The notes under the pieces are model-generated. The model had not been told where the DNA came from. It was given only the letters and a program-made list of their open reading frames with translations, and made no database searches. The translations under genes and the position numbers were made by a program. 64,000 bases of DNA from Cordylochernes scorpioides (taxonomy: Eukaryota; Arthropoda; Arachnida; Pseudoscorpiones; Chernetidae): assembly GCA_030710605.1 (NCBI GenBank), contig CP092871.1:64871887-64935886 (forward strand), read 5' to 3'. This document shows, piece after piece, positions 22,391 through 34,135 of this stretch (its first letter is position 1; every line of letters begins with the position of its first letter).

Positions 22391-22453
22391 GGTTCAGTGG
22401 TAGAATGCTCGCCTGCCACGCGGGCGCCCCGGGTTCGATTCCCGGCCGATGCA
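22391..22453 (+). pseudogene. tRNA-Gly(GCC) pseudogene, 5' end lost
   Basis: From ggttcagtgg to the 3' end it matches the tRNA at 13881, including anticodon loop CTGCCAC and T arm CCGGG-TTCGATT-CCCGG. The first acceptor strand is replaced by unrelated bases (gctttt), so the acceptor stem cannot form. The T run and the following aatttttaaaactcattta match the flank of the good copy. Confidence 0.85.
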
Positions 22454-22495
22454 TTTTTTTTTTTTTACAATTTTTAAAACTCATTTATATATTAT

Positions 22496-22600
22496 ACAAG
22501 AATGACATCCACGGCGCCAATTTATAATTGTAACGAATAGTATTTGAATAAAAGCATTTAAACGGGTAAACCCCGGGCGTTGCCCGGGTTATTCGGCTAG
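22496..22600 (+). mobile_element. Helitron 3'-end fragment
   Basis: It starts acaagaatgacatccacgg and ends with the hairpin cccgggcgttgcccggg, ttattcgg and CTAG (22597-22600) before a T. It matches the last hundred bases of H1 and H3. Only the terminal part remains. Confidence 0.8.
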
Positions 22601-22745
22601 TATAAATATAAAAATTATATCCTGTTAATAAAATAATAAATACTACGCTACAATATTCTTCTTTTATAACTATATTGTGACGAAGACGTAATTTCAAAAC
22701 TTAATTTTATTATTTATATAATCAATTAAAATACACAGCATAATA

Positions 22746-24049
22746 CAAGGTAGGATCAAAAAGTTCCCGAACCTTTTTAAATTAATTATTTATTCATAGT
22801 AAAGTAATTTAAACATCAAATTTTTCAAAATAAGAGCCTTGGTTGTCTACACAATTTTTCACAGTGTGAAAAAAGCTGTTGAAATGCTAGTTCAAAGTTA
22901 ATTTTTCTATGCTTGTTTAGCTCCACCGTCGCATTATCAATTACTTCTGATGACGATGAAAAGCGCCTCCCTTTTAACGTCATTTTAGGTTGCAGAAAGA
23001 AGAAGAAATCACATGGGACGATATCAGGAAGAGTAAGGACGATGCGGCAAGACAGATACAGAGTGTTTGGCTAAATAGTCTTGAACAATAATGGCTCTAT
23101 GAGCAGGGGCATTATCATGTAGCAATTTAAAGAGTTGGTTTATTTTTCTTCTTATCGCATCACGAAGGCGCACAAGTATTTCTTTGTATGCCTGTTTATT
23201 AATAGTAACCCCCTCTTTAAAAATTTATAATAGATTAGTCCTTGATTATATAAAAACACTACAAGCATTACTTTTCCTTTGGACTTGTCTAGACGAACTA
23301 GGAATAATCCTAGGAGAACTTGGTGTGTGCCATTCGAGTGATTGTTTTTTGGTTTGGGGATCAAAAAGAAAGCAACATGTTTCATCACCAGTTATTATTG
23401 TTTTTAAAAAATCAAAATCATTATTTGAAGTTTCAATTAAATCTTTGCAAATTGATAATCTGGTTTCTCTTCGTTGTTCTGTTAAATTTCGTGGGACAAA
23501 ATAACCACAAAGTTTTTTCATGTTTAAATGTTCACCAATAATTTTTGGCAACTACCATACGAAATTCCAAGTATTTCTGATATATTATCAAATAGTAAAT
23601 TTTCTATCAGCAACAATTAAATCACGTACCTGTCCAATATTGCGATCCGTTGTTGACGTCAATTTTCGACCTGACCTTGAATCATCTGCGATGCTCTTAC
23701 GGCCATCTTTAAAACGTTTACTCCAGAAATAAATTTGCGTTTGTGACAATTTTCGTCTTCATAAGCTTCATTCATTAATGCTAATGTTTCTGTGAAAGAC
23801 TTTTTAATTTTACACGAAATTTAATATTTGCCCTTTGCTCAAATTATGACATTGCAGAAACCGACGCGAGCTAAATACTCACAACAAAAATATGCCTAAA
23901 ATGAAAACTACGCATGCACATTTCCTGGCTTTGCTGAATTAAATTATAGTTTAGGCTTTGTTCTTTACAGTAAAATGGATTTTACATTTTTCAAAAGTTG
24001 TTTTATATTTTATTTTTTAAAATTTCAGGAACTTTTTGATCCTACCGTG
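22746..24049 (-). mobile_element. Mariner element, complete ends, minus strand
   Basis: Inverted ends read ca(a/c)ggtaggatcaaaaagttcc on each side. They are flanked by TA at 22744-22745 and 24050-24051, the expected duplication. The length of 1304 bases is typical for mariner. Transposase coding is on the minus strand and broken. Confidence 0.93.
22870..23850 (-). pseudogene. Mariner-type transposase pseudogene (DD34D)
   Basis: Read on the minus strand, the N-terminal helix-turn-helix lies at about 23620-23850 (WSKRFKDGRKSIADDSRSGR). The first catalytic Asp is in TGDET near 23400 with DPQTKKQSLEWHTPSSPR after it. The second and third lie near 22990-23110 (LLHDNAPAH, RPYSPDIVPCDFF). The frame changes several times, and no Met is seen at the expected N-terminus. 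It is distinct in sequence from the mariner at 27-1135, with different inverted repeats. It is inactive. Confidence 0.88.
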
Positions 24050-24244
24050 TATAACTTTATTCGTGAAATCTTCATATAGGTTTTATAGCTTTGTTGTGTA
24101 ATTTTCTCTAGCTGAAAAAATAATTTATTAGTTTTAATTGTAGCCGCTTAGCCGTGCTGACGTCATAAATCTACTTATATAATTGTCTTATTCTGTCTGT
24201 CTGAAGTTCACGGATAGAATGCGCGCCCATTGGCTGCCGGCGAA

Positions 24245-25325
24245 CACGTGATAGCGGCCATTCTAGACAACCCTGTTATCAGCAGTGTGTTACATCCACC
24301 TGTCTATACAGACCACCCTGTCTATAGCGGCCACTCTAGACACCCCTGTTATCAGCAGTGTGCTACATCCACCTGTCTATACAGACCACCCTGTCTATAG
24401 CGGTCACTTTAGGCAACCCTGTTATCATCAGTGTGTTACATTCACCTGTCTATACAGACCACCCTGTCTATAGCGGTCACTTTAGGCAACCCTGTTATCA
24501 GCAGTGATACATCCACCTGTCTATACATACCATCCTGTCTATAGCGGACACTCTAGACAACCCTGTTTTCAGCTGTGTGATACATCCACCTGTCTATACA
24601 GGCCACCCTGTATACAGCGTCCACTCTAGACAACCCTGTTATCAGCTGTGTGATACATACACCTGTCTATAGCGGCCATTCTAGACAACCCTGTTATCAG
24701 CAGTGTGTTACATCCACCTGTCTATGCAGACCACTCTGTCTATAGCGACCACTCTAGACAACCCTGTTATCAGTTGTGTGATACATACACCTGTCTATAC
24801 AGACCACCCTGTCTATAGCGACCACTCTAGACAACCCTGTTATCAGCTGTGTGATACATCCACCTGTCTATACAGACCACCCTGTATATAGCGGCCATTC
24901 TAGATAACCCTGTTTTCAGCTGTGTGATACATACACCTGTTAATAGCGGCCACTCTAGACAACCCTGTTATCAGCTGTGTGATACATCCACCTGTCTATA
25001 CAGACCACCCTGTCTATAGCGGTCACTTTAGGCAACCCTGTTATCATCAGTGTGTTACATTCACCTGTCTATACAGACCACCCTGTCTATAGCGGTCACT
25101 TTAGGCAACCCTGTTATCAGCAGTGTGATACAGATGTCTATACAGACCACCCTGTCTATAGCGACCACTCTAGACAACCCTGTTATCAGCTGTGTGATAC
25201 ATCCACCTGTCTATACAGACCACCCTGTCTATAGCGGCCACTCTAGGCAACCCTGTTATCAGCTGTGTGATTCCTCCACCTGTCTATACAGACCACCCTG
25301 TCTATAGCGGCCACTCTAGGCAACC
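24245..25325. repeat. 73-base minisatellite, about 15 units
   Basis: The unit can be written from ggccactctagacaacc through ctgttatcagctgtgtgata and catccacctgtctatacag to accaccctgtctatagc, 73 bases in all. Units vary by substitutions and a few are shorter, for example near 24660 and 24940. Because 73 is not a multiple of three and the unit lacks stops in most readings, ORFs of 60-85 codons appear; they are by-products. Both flanks share attatataattg-like sequence with the 25363 tandem repeat. Confidence 0.93.
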
Positions 25326-25362
25326 CTAGGAAGCAAGATGTATGCAAGGTGTAGACAAGATG

Positions 25363-25790
25363 AAGATCTACTTATATAATTGCCTTATTCAGTCTGTGTG
25401 AAGTTCACTGTGTGAAGTTCACGGATAGATTTTGGTCAGAATGGATAAAATAAAAAAAGTGTCAAGGGATGGGAATCGAACCCACGACCTTCCGCTTACC
25501 GGGCAGTCTACTTATATAATTGCCTTATTCTGTCTGTGTGAAGTTCACGGATAGATTTTGGTCAGAATGGATAAAATAAAAAAAAAGTGTCAAGGGATGA
25601 GAATCGAACCCACGACCTTCCGCTTACCGGGCAGTCTACTTATATAATTGCCTTATTCTGTCTGTGTGAAGTTCACGGATAGATTTTGGTCAGAATGGAT
25701 AAAATAAAATAAAAGTGTCAAGGGATGGGAATCGAATCCACGACCTTCCGCTTACCGGGCAGATGCCATGACCACTAGGCTATAGGCTCA
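25363..25790 (-). repeat. Tandem tRNA-derived repeat (SINE-like), three units
   Basis: A unit of about 128 bases (starting tctacttatataattgcc and ending cgcttaccgggcag) occurs three times: about 25370-25507, 25508-25635 and 25636-25762. On the minus strand each contains a pol III B box (GGTTCGATTCC, or GGATTCGATTCC in the third). The third is completed at 25763-25787 by an A-box-like tagcctagtggtcatggc. No acceptor stem forms, so this is a tRNA-derived repeat and not a tRNA gene. The same tctacttatataattg start also lies at 24170, on the other side of the minisatellite. Confidence 0.8.
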
Positions 25791-25854
25791 TTATTTCTTT
25801 ATACCGTTATTATACCGTTATATTATATATAGTTAAAACATTTTAAAAACACAC

Positions 25855-25994
25855 AGTTTGGAACGGGACGTTTCACAAGAGTGAAATCCATGGCGTCAAT
25901 TTATAATTGTAACGAATAGTATTTGAATTAAAACGTTTTTAAAATATATTCGCACTCGGGTAAAACTCGGGCGTTGCCCGGGCCATTCGTCTAG
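25855..25994 (+). mobile_element. Helitron 3'-end fragment
   Basis: It carries ggaacgggacgtttcacaag, the aatttataattgtaacgaat segment, an imperfect hairpin (ctcgggcgttgcccggg) and a CTAG end (25991-25994) before a T. The 5' part is missing. Confidence 0.78.
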
Positions 25995-26195
25995 TAAATA
26001 ATATTTTGCTTAATCATTTATCTGTTTAGTCATCAATTACTACGTTACAATATATAATTTAGTTATATGGATCGCGTTTTAATTAACTTTTTGAAGAACG
26101 AAAAAATTAAAGTATTATTTACGCCTTTAAGACCTTTTAAATCTCCGAAATAATCACAATAAAAATAAACGAAAAGGAAAATGCACCTGATCAAG

Positions 26196-26430
26196 TGTTG
26201 TGTATAAAGGTGGGCCTTGTATTTGAAATGATAAGGTATGGGTTGATTTTAAATGTTTTAATTATCTAGGAATGAGATTACATAATATAACACACAATAA
26301 AAATAAAAGTACATACTTGAGGTGTGACATCGAAGGCGGTAAACAATGGAAAAAAGCTTATTCGATTACATCTTATATTTACAACACAACGTTGTCGAAT
26401 CTATTTTAACATTATTAAAAATATATAACA
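26196..26430 (-). repeat. G4 3' LTR
   Basis: It is 235 bases long, with ends tgttgtgtat and atataaca on the plus strand, and matches 30984-31221 with a few differences. A pyrimidine-rich block (gtctcccctact) follows at 26431; on the minus strand this is the purine tract. Confidence 0.92.
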
Positions 26431-26475
26431 GTCTCCCCTACTTTAGATAAGACACTTAGGGAAAGTTTCCTGTTA

Positions 26476-29400
26476 TTATATTTCTGGTTGTGTAGAAATA
26501 GTCCTCAAGATGTCGCGGGGGTCTTTTGGGCGTTGTGATCTGCGTAGGGGTGTATCAGGCATGGATGTAGGTTCCTGATCAGATGTTTGGTCGGGGTCAT
26601 GATGCTCCTGTTGATTCGGTTCAGGCTGTGAAACAGTGTATTGGATCGGATCAAAGTCTGGTGATGACTGGCTTGGTTTCGATTGGTGGTGTATTGTAGA
26701 TTCGTCAAAAGTTACTTGTTTCTTTTTAATTTTAACTTTTTGAAGTTGGTTTATGTGAGGTTTTAGAGATTTAACCTCATCTAATTCAATGATGTAGTGA
26801 AGATTTCCAAGCTTTTGTTTAATAGTTCCATTTTTCCAAAACGGTTTGTTGCTGATGAAAACTCTTGCTTGAATTCTTTCTCCTACCTGAAGACATCGTG
26901 TACGCGGTTGAATTTGCTGTTGGGACCTTTCTTCTTGATTAGGTCGCATAGCATCAAGTTTTATGTTAATTTGCCTGTTCAGATACATTTCTGATGGTGA
27001 TCTCCCATTTGCTAATGGAGTTGCTCGATAACGAAGGAGTATCTTTTGAATCTTCTGGTGTATTGGAACATTTTCGTTTATCATAGATTTAAGTTTGTTT
27101 TTCAAGGTTTGAACCAGCGTTGAGGTTCCTCTCAGCGAGTCCATTTGTTGCTGGGTGTCAGGGCGCTATGAATTTTTGTCTGATCCCGTTTTCAAGACAG
27201 TAGTTCGAGATGGTATCACCGGTAAATATTGATGCGTTGTCAGAAACCATGACAAAAAGGTATCCATGGGTTGAAAAAATGTCATTTAAAAGTTTGATGG
27301 TGTTGAGGGATGTTGGAGGTTCACTGATGGCTTTGATCTCAGCCCAGCGAGATTTTGCGTCAATTAGGACTAAGTAATAATATCCCTGGAAAGGTCCTGC
27401 GTAGTCGAGGTGAATGCGCCACCAATTAGTTGATGGGGGATCCCAATGATGTACAGGTGCTTTTGGAGGATTGTTTTGAATAGATAAGCAATCTTTGCAT
27501 GATTTTACAAGATTTTGATATCCTTGTCAATATTCTTCCAAGTGCAGTAACGTCGGGCAAGTTGTTTCATCTTCACGATCCCACGATGTGTTGAATGAAG
27601 ATCTTTTAAGACTTCTAGTTGAAGACCTTTTGGAACTACTACTTTATCATTCTTGAACAAGATTTATCTCTCTATTTAGTGTGTAATCACTCTCAATGGA
27701 ATTTGATTTGATGTCTCGTTTTAGCTTTAACAGTTCTTTGTCTTTTTCTGTCTCTTTTACAATTTCTTCCACTGTTAAGGTTTTCGTAGAAATTTCGAAC
27801 ACCGTTGAGGAGCATATTCGATGTACCTCCTCGTTGATAATCATGTCGGTGGTAACATAACCTTGGGCAGTTGTGCTCGTGACAAACAGTCAGCAATTTG
27901 ATTTTCAGTTCCTTTCTTGAATGACACGACGTAGTCGAAACCTGCTAAAAATGAAGCGTAACGTAAGAGACGCGCAGATGTCATTTTTGGAAATTTTGAT
28001 TTAGGATGAAAATTTCTGATCAAGGCTTGATTATCAGTAATTAGTGTAAATTTATGTCCGAAAAGATAATAAAAAAAATTGTCTACTCCGAACACAATTG
28101 CCAGTGCTTCTCGATCTAGTTGAGAGTAGTTTTTCTCTGCATATGTTAGTGAACGTGAGGCAAAAGCAATTGGGTGTTCTACCTTATTGATACCATGAGA
28201 CAATACTGAAGCGATTCCAACAGGGCTTGCATCTGTTGTTAGGGTAACAGGCAAGTTTGTATCGAAAGGAATTAAAACTCTTTCACTCGCAAACTAATTC
28301 TTGAGTTTGATAAATGCTGCTTGGCATTGGGCTGACCAAAAGAAATTTTTTCTTTCTTAAGTTACCTTCGAAGTGGATAAGTTATTGTTGAAACATCTGG
28401 TAGAAATCTAGAACAATACGTTATCATCCCCAAAAATCTGCGTAAGTCGGCTATATTCTTTGGTTGTGGCATGTCGATGATAGCCTTTACCTTTGAAGGA
28501 AATTTTAATATTTTGTTATTTTATATTACATGTCCAAGATATTAGATTTTAGTTTGAAAATAAATACATTTATTTTTGTTGAGGTGTAAGTCACACGCGC
28601 GTAATCTTTCTAAGCAAGCAAAAAGATTTTCCTTGCATTATTGTTTTGATTTGCCATGTACTAGAATATCATCAAAATATTATATAGTCTTGTTTAAGCC
28701 TTGAAGAATTTGATCGATAACGCGATTAAATTCCGCAGGAGCAATTTTGATCCCGAAACTCAACCTATTCATTCGATAAGTTCCTCTGTGTGTCGATATG
28801 GTCTGGATGATGCTACTTTCTTCATTCGTCCTCAGATGTAGATAGGTCTTGTAGAGATCCAAGCAGCAAAAATACTTGGAATCCTTTAAGCTGTTTAAAA
28901 CATCTTCAATTATTTTGATTGAGTAACTTGCATTTTCAAACTGATCGTTAAGACCAACCTTATAATCAACACAAAGCTGAACTGTTCCATCGCCTTTTGG
29001 AATGACTACAAGTGGTGATCCCCAGTCACTGGTAGCTGCTTTTGATATTATACCTTCTGCTTCCAGTGTGTCCAATTCCTTTTCCACCTTCTCCCGGAGG
29101 GCATAAAGTACATTCCTTTCAGGTGTAAAGCTTGGTTTTGCTTATTGACGGAGTTGAAGCGTGATGAGAAAATCAGGCACGCAACCAACTTTTTGAGTAT
29201 ATATTTCGGGGAATTCTTTTTCGATATCATAATCATCATTTATGGATGGCCCTTTTAGTTCCTTGATTTAATTTAGATTTTCTTGATCAATTTCTTCTAG
29301 ATTTATTTTTAGATGCCTGATCCAGGTTCTTCCTAGAAGAGGATCATAGTTATTAGGAATGATAAATAATTCTTCAATAGATGTACGATCTTTGGATTCT

Positions 29401-30730
29401 ACTTGGACTTCCACTTTCCCAAGAGAATTGAAAACGTTTCCAGTATATGATCGGAAAACAATCTTAATTGGTTGAACCTTATTTTTGGTATTTAGCTTTT
29501 TAAATTGATTCTCGGGCATTAAGGTGTAACCAGCTCCAGTGTCTACCTCAAACTTTAGATTGAAACCTTCAATTTTAATTGAAACATAATACTTTGTTGT
29601 ATCTTGTGAAGCGTTCAGCAGGGATTGATCATAAATGTCAACAATTCTGTTTATTCCGAAGTCTTCATAATTATCGATATGATTTGTCTGAGTGTTATTT
29701 GAATTATTATTGAGGAGAGTTTTGATGCATGTTTTTGACACATGACCTGTTTTATGGCATGATGTACAAGTCAATTTTGATAGGTCTGTTCTGCAATTTT
29801 TCGATAGGTGGTTGTTTCGACCACAGCGGAGGCAAACATTGTTGATGCCAAGTTTCTCATAATCGATACGGCCTCGTGATTTCGATCGAGCATGTTGATT
29901 CTCACGGGTTTGATTTGATCTGGGTCGGTTTTGACTTGGAGTCTTACAATTGTCCTACCTTGATCGATAATTGTGTCGAGAAACCTTGTGGACAGTATCC
30001 GTCACATTGATAGTTGTGGTTGATGGTCGTGCCTTTGATAATTCGTGGCAATCAGTCTTCGATGCTTCAAGAGCAATAGCCTTCGTTAAAATATCATTAA
30101 ATGCGTGGATTTCCGATTGTAGGATTTGTTCCTTTATCCGGGTGTATTTTATGCCTCGGATAAACTGTGCTCTCAGGAATATTTCTGATGCTGAAACATA
30201 TTTTCCACGTTCGCATTGTGCCTTGAATTCACAGTCAGCTATGTCACGTCTTAATGATGCTACAAAGTCTGCAATTGAATCCTTATCTTGTTGATATGTT
30301 GATAGAAAATAATGTTGAGAAACAAGGGTGCTTCTTCTTGGCGCTAAATGTTTTTCCAATTCTTCGATGAGTTCTTCGTAATCAAGTTCTCCCGGAGTTG
30401 TTGGGGCTACCAAGGCTGCTAAAGATGTTATAATTTGAAGCACCTATCGAATTCAATAACATTTGAGCACTTCTCTTTTTATCTTGATAAATGTCTTTCA
30501 TTTTGATGTAATTTTCAAAACGCTGGCGATAATATTTAAACATTTCCTTATTTGGATCAAAATTTTCAAAGGGTGGAGCATGAGAAATGTTTACAGGGGT
30601 GGGTTGATTTTCTTTTATATCAGTTCCATCCCTATGTTGAGTTGTTTTTTTATAACAAAGTATTGATTAGCTGTTGTTGATTTCTATTCATGGCTTCAAT
30701 GAGGGCCTGAAACTGTTGTGGATCCATTTT
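26476..30730 (-). pseudogene. G4 gag-pol pseudogene
   Basis: Read on the minus strand from high to low coordinates: gag (30443-29955, LAPRRSTLVSQHYFLSTYQQ region); zinc knuckles at about 29850-29740 (CTSCHKTGHVSKTC); protease near 29555 (FEVDTGAGYTLMP); RT at 29087-28650 (SDWGSPLVVIPKGDGTVQLC), with a YFDD catalytic box near 28670; RNase H at 28254-27850 (LTTDASPVGIASVLSHG); integrase core at 27430-27130 (LDYAGPF, VSDNASIF, ATNGLAER); and an integrase tail at 27144-26476. Frameshifts or stops lie between gag and protease, within RT to RNase H, and inside integrase. Gag likely begins near 30726 (MDPQQFQALIEAM), with breaks before 30443. Confidence 0.9.
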
Positions 30731-30983
30731 GTTTAAAATATTTTGATTTTTACCTCGATGAAAATTAAAATAAATAAATATTGATATGCGAATAATTGCT
30801 TGTTTTAAAAATAGATATATTTTGGGGTTGTTATGAATTTAATAGAATTAGAATTGATGATATGAATTTAAATTGCTAATAAAATTGATATATATTGTAT
30901 TATATCATGAATATTTGATATTTGATTAATTTGATTTAAATATTTTTGCTAGAATACGTTGTTTACGTTCTCGTCGCCAATTC

Positions 30984-31221
30984 TGTTGTGTATAAAAGTG
31001 GGCCTTGTATTTGAAATGATAAGGTATGGGTTGATTTTAAATATTTTAATTATCTAGGAGTGAGATTACATAATATAACACACAATAAAAATAAAAGTAT
31101 ATACTTGAGGTGTGACATCGAAGGCGGTAAACAATGGAAAAAAGCTTATTCGATTACATCTTATATTTACAACACAACACGTTGTCGAATCTATTTCTAA
31201 CATTATTAGAAATATATAACA
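30984..31221 (-). repeat. G4 5' LTR
   Basis: It is 238 bases long, from tgttgtgtataaaag to atataaca on the plus strand. It is slightly longer than its partner through small insertions (aacacgttgtcg, tatttctaac). Confidence 0.92.
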
Positions 31222-31499
31222 TCAAGTGTTAAGAGAAAGAATGATAGATAAAAACACTTCCTGATTGCTGATGGCTTGCGCCACCTCTAGAAATAAATGT
31301 CAACTAATCGTTGCTTTTTTAAATTCTAGAGGCTAAAAAATAAATATTCTGTATCGATAAATCAAGAATATGTAGTAATACCTACATGGTTGGCTTTTCT
31401 TGACTAACTAAAAAAGGTTAGAACTTATATTTCCCACGCTCAACGGGCGGAGATAGAGCTTGGTTAAGTGGATTCATTTTACGTGAAGACATTTTACGT

Positions 31500-32406
31500 T
31501 CCCATTGGCAGTTTCATGTTGAAGGAAAAAGACAAGGCTTTTGAGCATCTCTTGGAATTAAAGGATTCGTAGCAAGTTATGGGTGGCTCTCAAATTTCAA
31601 AAAATCGACACTGCTTATCATTTTGAAAAAAATTGCGAAGAGAGCGTCAGCGTGGATATTTCCATTTGTTCTCAATGAATTGACGACCTAAACCGACTTT
31701 TGAATGGTGATGACCCTAGGAACATATTCAACACAGACGAAACTGGTCTTTTTTTATATAAATTTATTCCTGATCGCACTCTGACATTTAAACAACTCTG
31801 TCATCATACACGAATTTTTGTTTGACCTATAAACTGTGGGCGGCGATTTTATTCCTTTAAAACAGCGTGGTTTTGCAGTTTTCCCTAATAAAAGTGGCTT
31901 CAACCTTTGAGAACCGCTCATGTTACATGCTAAAAGAACAGTTAATCTATCCTTGCCGAGTTTCCCTCCATGACACCTTTCGCCTTTAATGAATGGCTGA
32001 CCTCAGTTAACAGTGACATGAAAAAGAAAAACGTTATTTGCACCATGTATAATAACCCACCACCATTAGACCACGTAAAAGTTTTTTTTTCCAGCCAACA
32101 CGACATCAAGATTACAACCGTTAGACCAGGGCATAATTCAAAATGTTTTCAAACTCTTGTTTGAAAAAGGGTAAGACCCAAAGCTCCCAATAAAATCATT
32201 ACTTTAAAAACTTGATGTAAGTCACTTATTTAATCTTGTATCAACATAATATGTATATCCCGAAGCTGCCAAAACTTCAATCTCTTGTTTACTTGATTTT
32301 TTTCGCTCCCTCCCTCTTGGTTGTTTAAAATATTGTTATTTTGAACTCTTGATAAATCGAAAATTTTCTCTGGTCCCTTGAGTTTCAAATTATCGAGAGT
32401 CGACTG
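31500..32406 (+). mobile_element. Tigger/pogo-type DNA transposon, 5' truncated
   Basis: Transposase remnants (31540-32160) are followed by a right end that closes with ttatcgagagtcgactg at 32406 and a TA. Such cagtcgactctcgataa-type ends are typical of Tigger/pogo elements. A matching left end is not visible upstream, where Penelope-type repeat sequence (31227-31430) adjoins. The left boundary is approximate. Confidence 0.8.
31540..32160 (+). pseudogene. Tigger-type DDE transposase pseudogene
   Basis: Pieces in three frames match the jerky/Tigger transposase (DDE_1): SNGWLSNFKK-like words from 31580, IFNTDETGLF with the first catalytic Asp near 31727, the IPDRTLTFK region, FNEWLTSVNSDMKKKN near 31985, and YNNPPPLDHVKV near 32045, ending with a degenerate QPLDQGIIQ-like region near 32125. 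Stops and frameshifts occur throughout, and about 70 residues around the second Asp appear deleted or decayed. It is inactive. Confidence 0.82.
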
Positions 32407-33219
32407 TATTATTTTCATCAGAGGAATCCCACTGATGGTCGTCTGGTATGAGAGAGAGAGGAGAATAACTGGCAGTCGTGTACGTGAGGCGAGTGTTGAT
32501 GTTCTTCCCACACGCGGACAACAAGAAACAGAGGAAGGGCTAGATGTTAGAACATAGAGTGATCGAGGACAACCCTCGGGACAGAGGTAGAGGCCTTGAC
32601 ACAAACTTGGATGCTTATCCCCGAGACATGGAGAGAGAGAGTCCGCGTGAGAGACAGCACCCTAGAACCATCTGCTTCTGACCCCCTGCCAAAACCTGCC
32701 TTGTTTTCACGGGTCGTCTATATACAGTCCTTGGGTGCCCCACGTGGGCTGGTCGTTGGCTTTTTCCCTCCCCTCTGTCCCTGCCACCAGCTGACCGCTC
32801 TCTCTTTGGATCTTCATTTTGACGTCAACATTTTTAGTTTTACATACATATAGAGGTTTAAATACAAATAGTTTATATACAAAATATGGGGTGGTAGTGA
32901 ATAGAAATAGTCTACATTTCAATAGAAGGGTAGGATATTTTAAGGTATCGGCTTTAACTAATTGGAAGATATGTGAAATATGCAAAAAGTGTCATACAGT
33001 TTAAAATATACTATATATATATATATTTCATAAATCATATTATTCATAAATCCTGAAATAAATTTGGCTCTGAAAATAATACAAATAAAAAAATGTGCGA
33101 AAATAATAAAAATACTTTTCGTTATATTCAACAACAAAAATATAATCAAGATATTCGAATTCCTGGTCACTTTTTAGCATCTAAATTGTTTTTTGTTTTT
33201 TTATTATTATTATTCCTAG
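32407..33219. other. Unassigned region, part GC-rich
   Basis: At 32440-32810 the sequence is clearly GC-richer than its surroundings, with gagagaga runs and words like ccccacgtgggc, but no frame with recognisable protein content. The rest, 32811-33219, is AT-rich with an AT microsatellite near 33010-33026. I see no gene. Confidence 0.4.
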
Positions 33220-33510
33220 TACACGTGGTACAGGCCATGAAAATCATGTTGGAGAGTTAGCGACTGCTTTTACTGTAAGCGCACCACATGTCTACACATG
33301 TGAAAAGCAGTTCGACTTTGCACTTACAAATGTGCCAGAGCCCCGTTTGGTTACTTTCACTCGCTGGTGGGGTTGAACTTTTGCAAGAATCGGGGGCCAT
33401 TGGAGCATTTTTTTTAAATCAGAAAAAAAGTGTCCAATGCGGGAATCGAACCCGGGTCGTTGTGGTCGAAAACCAAACGGTTTAACCAGCCTTCCACCGA
33501 CCCCCTATCT
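33220..33510 (-). mobile_element. tRNA-derived SINE, copy 1
   Basis: On the minus strand it begins with a tRNA-like head (ggtcggtggaaggctggtt, then the B box GGGTTCGATTCCCGC) and continues attggacactttttt. The body is shared, as the reverse complement, with 56640-56890: agcagttcgac, cacatgtctacacatgtg, ggtacaggccatga. The head cannot form a full cloverleaf. Pol III promoter boxes plus a shared body in opposite orientation elsewhere support a SINE of about 290 bases. Confidence 0.8.
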
Positions 33511-33805
33511 CAATTGTGGATCCACTGAGCTGATTAATCTAAACGCTGATTGGCTGATTAATGTCTTGTGATTTTAGAGAAATAATCAGCGGGAGAACAG
33601 GCAAGACAATATATATAAAGCAATGCTCGAAGAAATTTATGTATATTAAATATTTTGATACATTCCTATTGTCCTCAATGAGACGGTTTCATTAAACGCC
33701 TTGACAAATAATTCCGCTTCAAATACGGATATACAAAACTAGAACCCAGTACAAAACACTCTGTTATCGATAAAATATTGTGCAACAACACCAAACAAAA
33801 CCAAT

Positions 33806-33846
33806 CTGTATATCAAATTTTCGGGCTACGGCCCTCATCAGCACAG
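33806..33846 (-). ncRNA. Hammerhead ribozyme candidate HH1
   Basis: On the minus strand: stem I CTGTG, core CTGATGA (33841-33835), stem II GGGC-CGTA-GCCC, core GAAA (33822-33819), a short region, the cleavage triplet ATA and the stem I partner TACAG. Both conserved core words are exact and stem I pairs with one G-U. Helix III is very weak. The layout is type I with tiny helix III, as known in Penelope-like elements. Cleavage is untested. Confidence 0.55.
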
Positions 33847-34135
33847 GGGAGGTTTCGATAAAGGTGTTAAAGATGTGTGTTATGTGGCGCAGGGCCAATA
33901 CAGCGTTGAATGGTGTTGTGGAAAATCAATCACCAACCGGACGTTTTGTACAGTATATGTGGGGAGGAAGTGATAAATAAAAATGCATTGTTTTAATTCT
34001 TATTAAAAGAAAGAGGTGCCACTTTTTGTACAAATTTGGGCATCTATCTTGAATATTTTATAGGAATATAAGAAAAAAAAGGATTTTCAGGATGCCTGAA
34101 TGACCAGTTGTTTGTTCGTTGATGTATAGCTTGCA

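Larger units (their letters stand above)
26196..31221 (-). mobile_element. Gypsy LTR retrotransposon G4, minus strand
   Basis: LTRs lie at 26196-26430 and 30984-31221, with target duplication tcaag (26191-26195, 31222-31226). All coding motifs read on the minus strand, so the 30984 LTR is 5'. The primer-binding region after it reads tggcgacgagaacg on the minus strand. The LTRs differ at about six sites plus small indels. The coding region has several breaks. Its five-base target site and protein sequence set it apart from G1-G3; the integrase tail (YRATPLANGRSPSEM) is like the Mag-type Gypsy group, a placement from memory of the family. Confidence 0.93.

Noticed and set aside
24285-25307. ORFs of 60-85 codons with repeated HLSIQTTLSI-like peptides
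   Set aside because: They come from the 73-base tandem repeat read in rotating frames. Several frames are open at once, and nothing suggests a protein.
25713-25787. A minus-strand tRNA gene
   Set aside because: A and B boxes are present, but no acceptor stem or convincing anticodon arm forms, and the unit is in tandem.
32440-32850. A GC-rich host exon
   Set aside because: The composition is suggestive, but no frame has recognisable content and no paired splice sites support it.
33425-33495. A minus-strand tRNA gene
   Set aside because: The tRNA-like head does not close into a cloverleaf and is joined to a body shared with the SINE at 56625.
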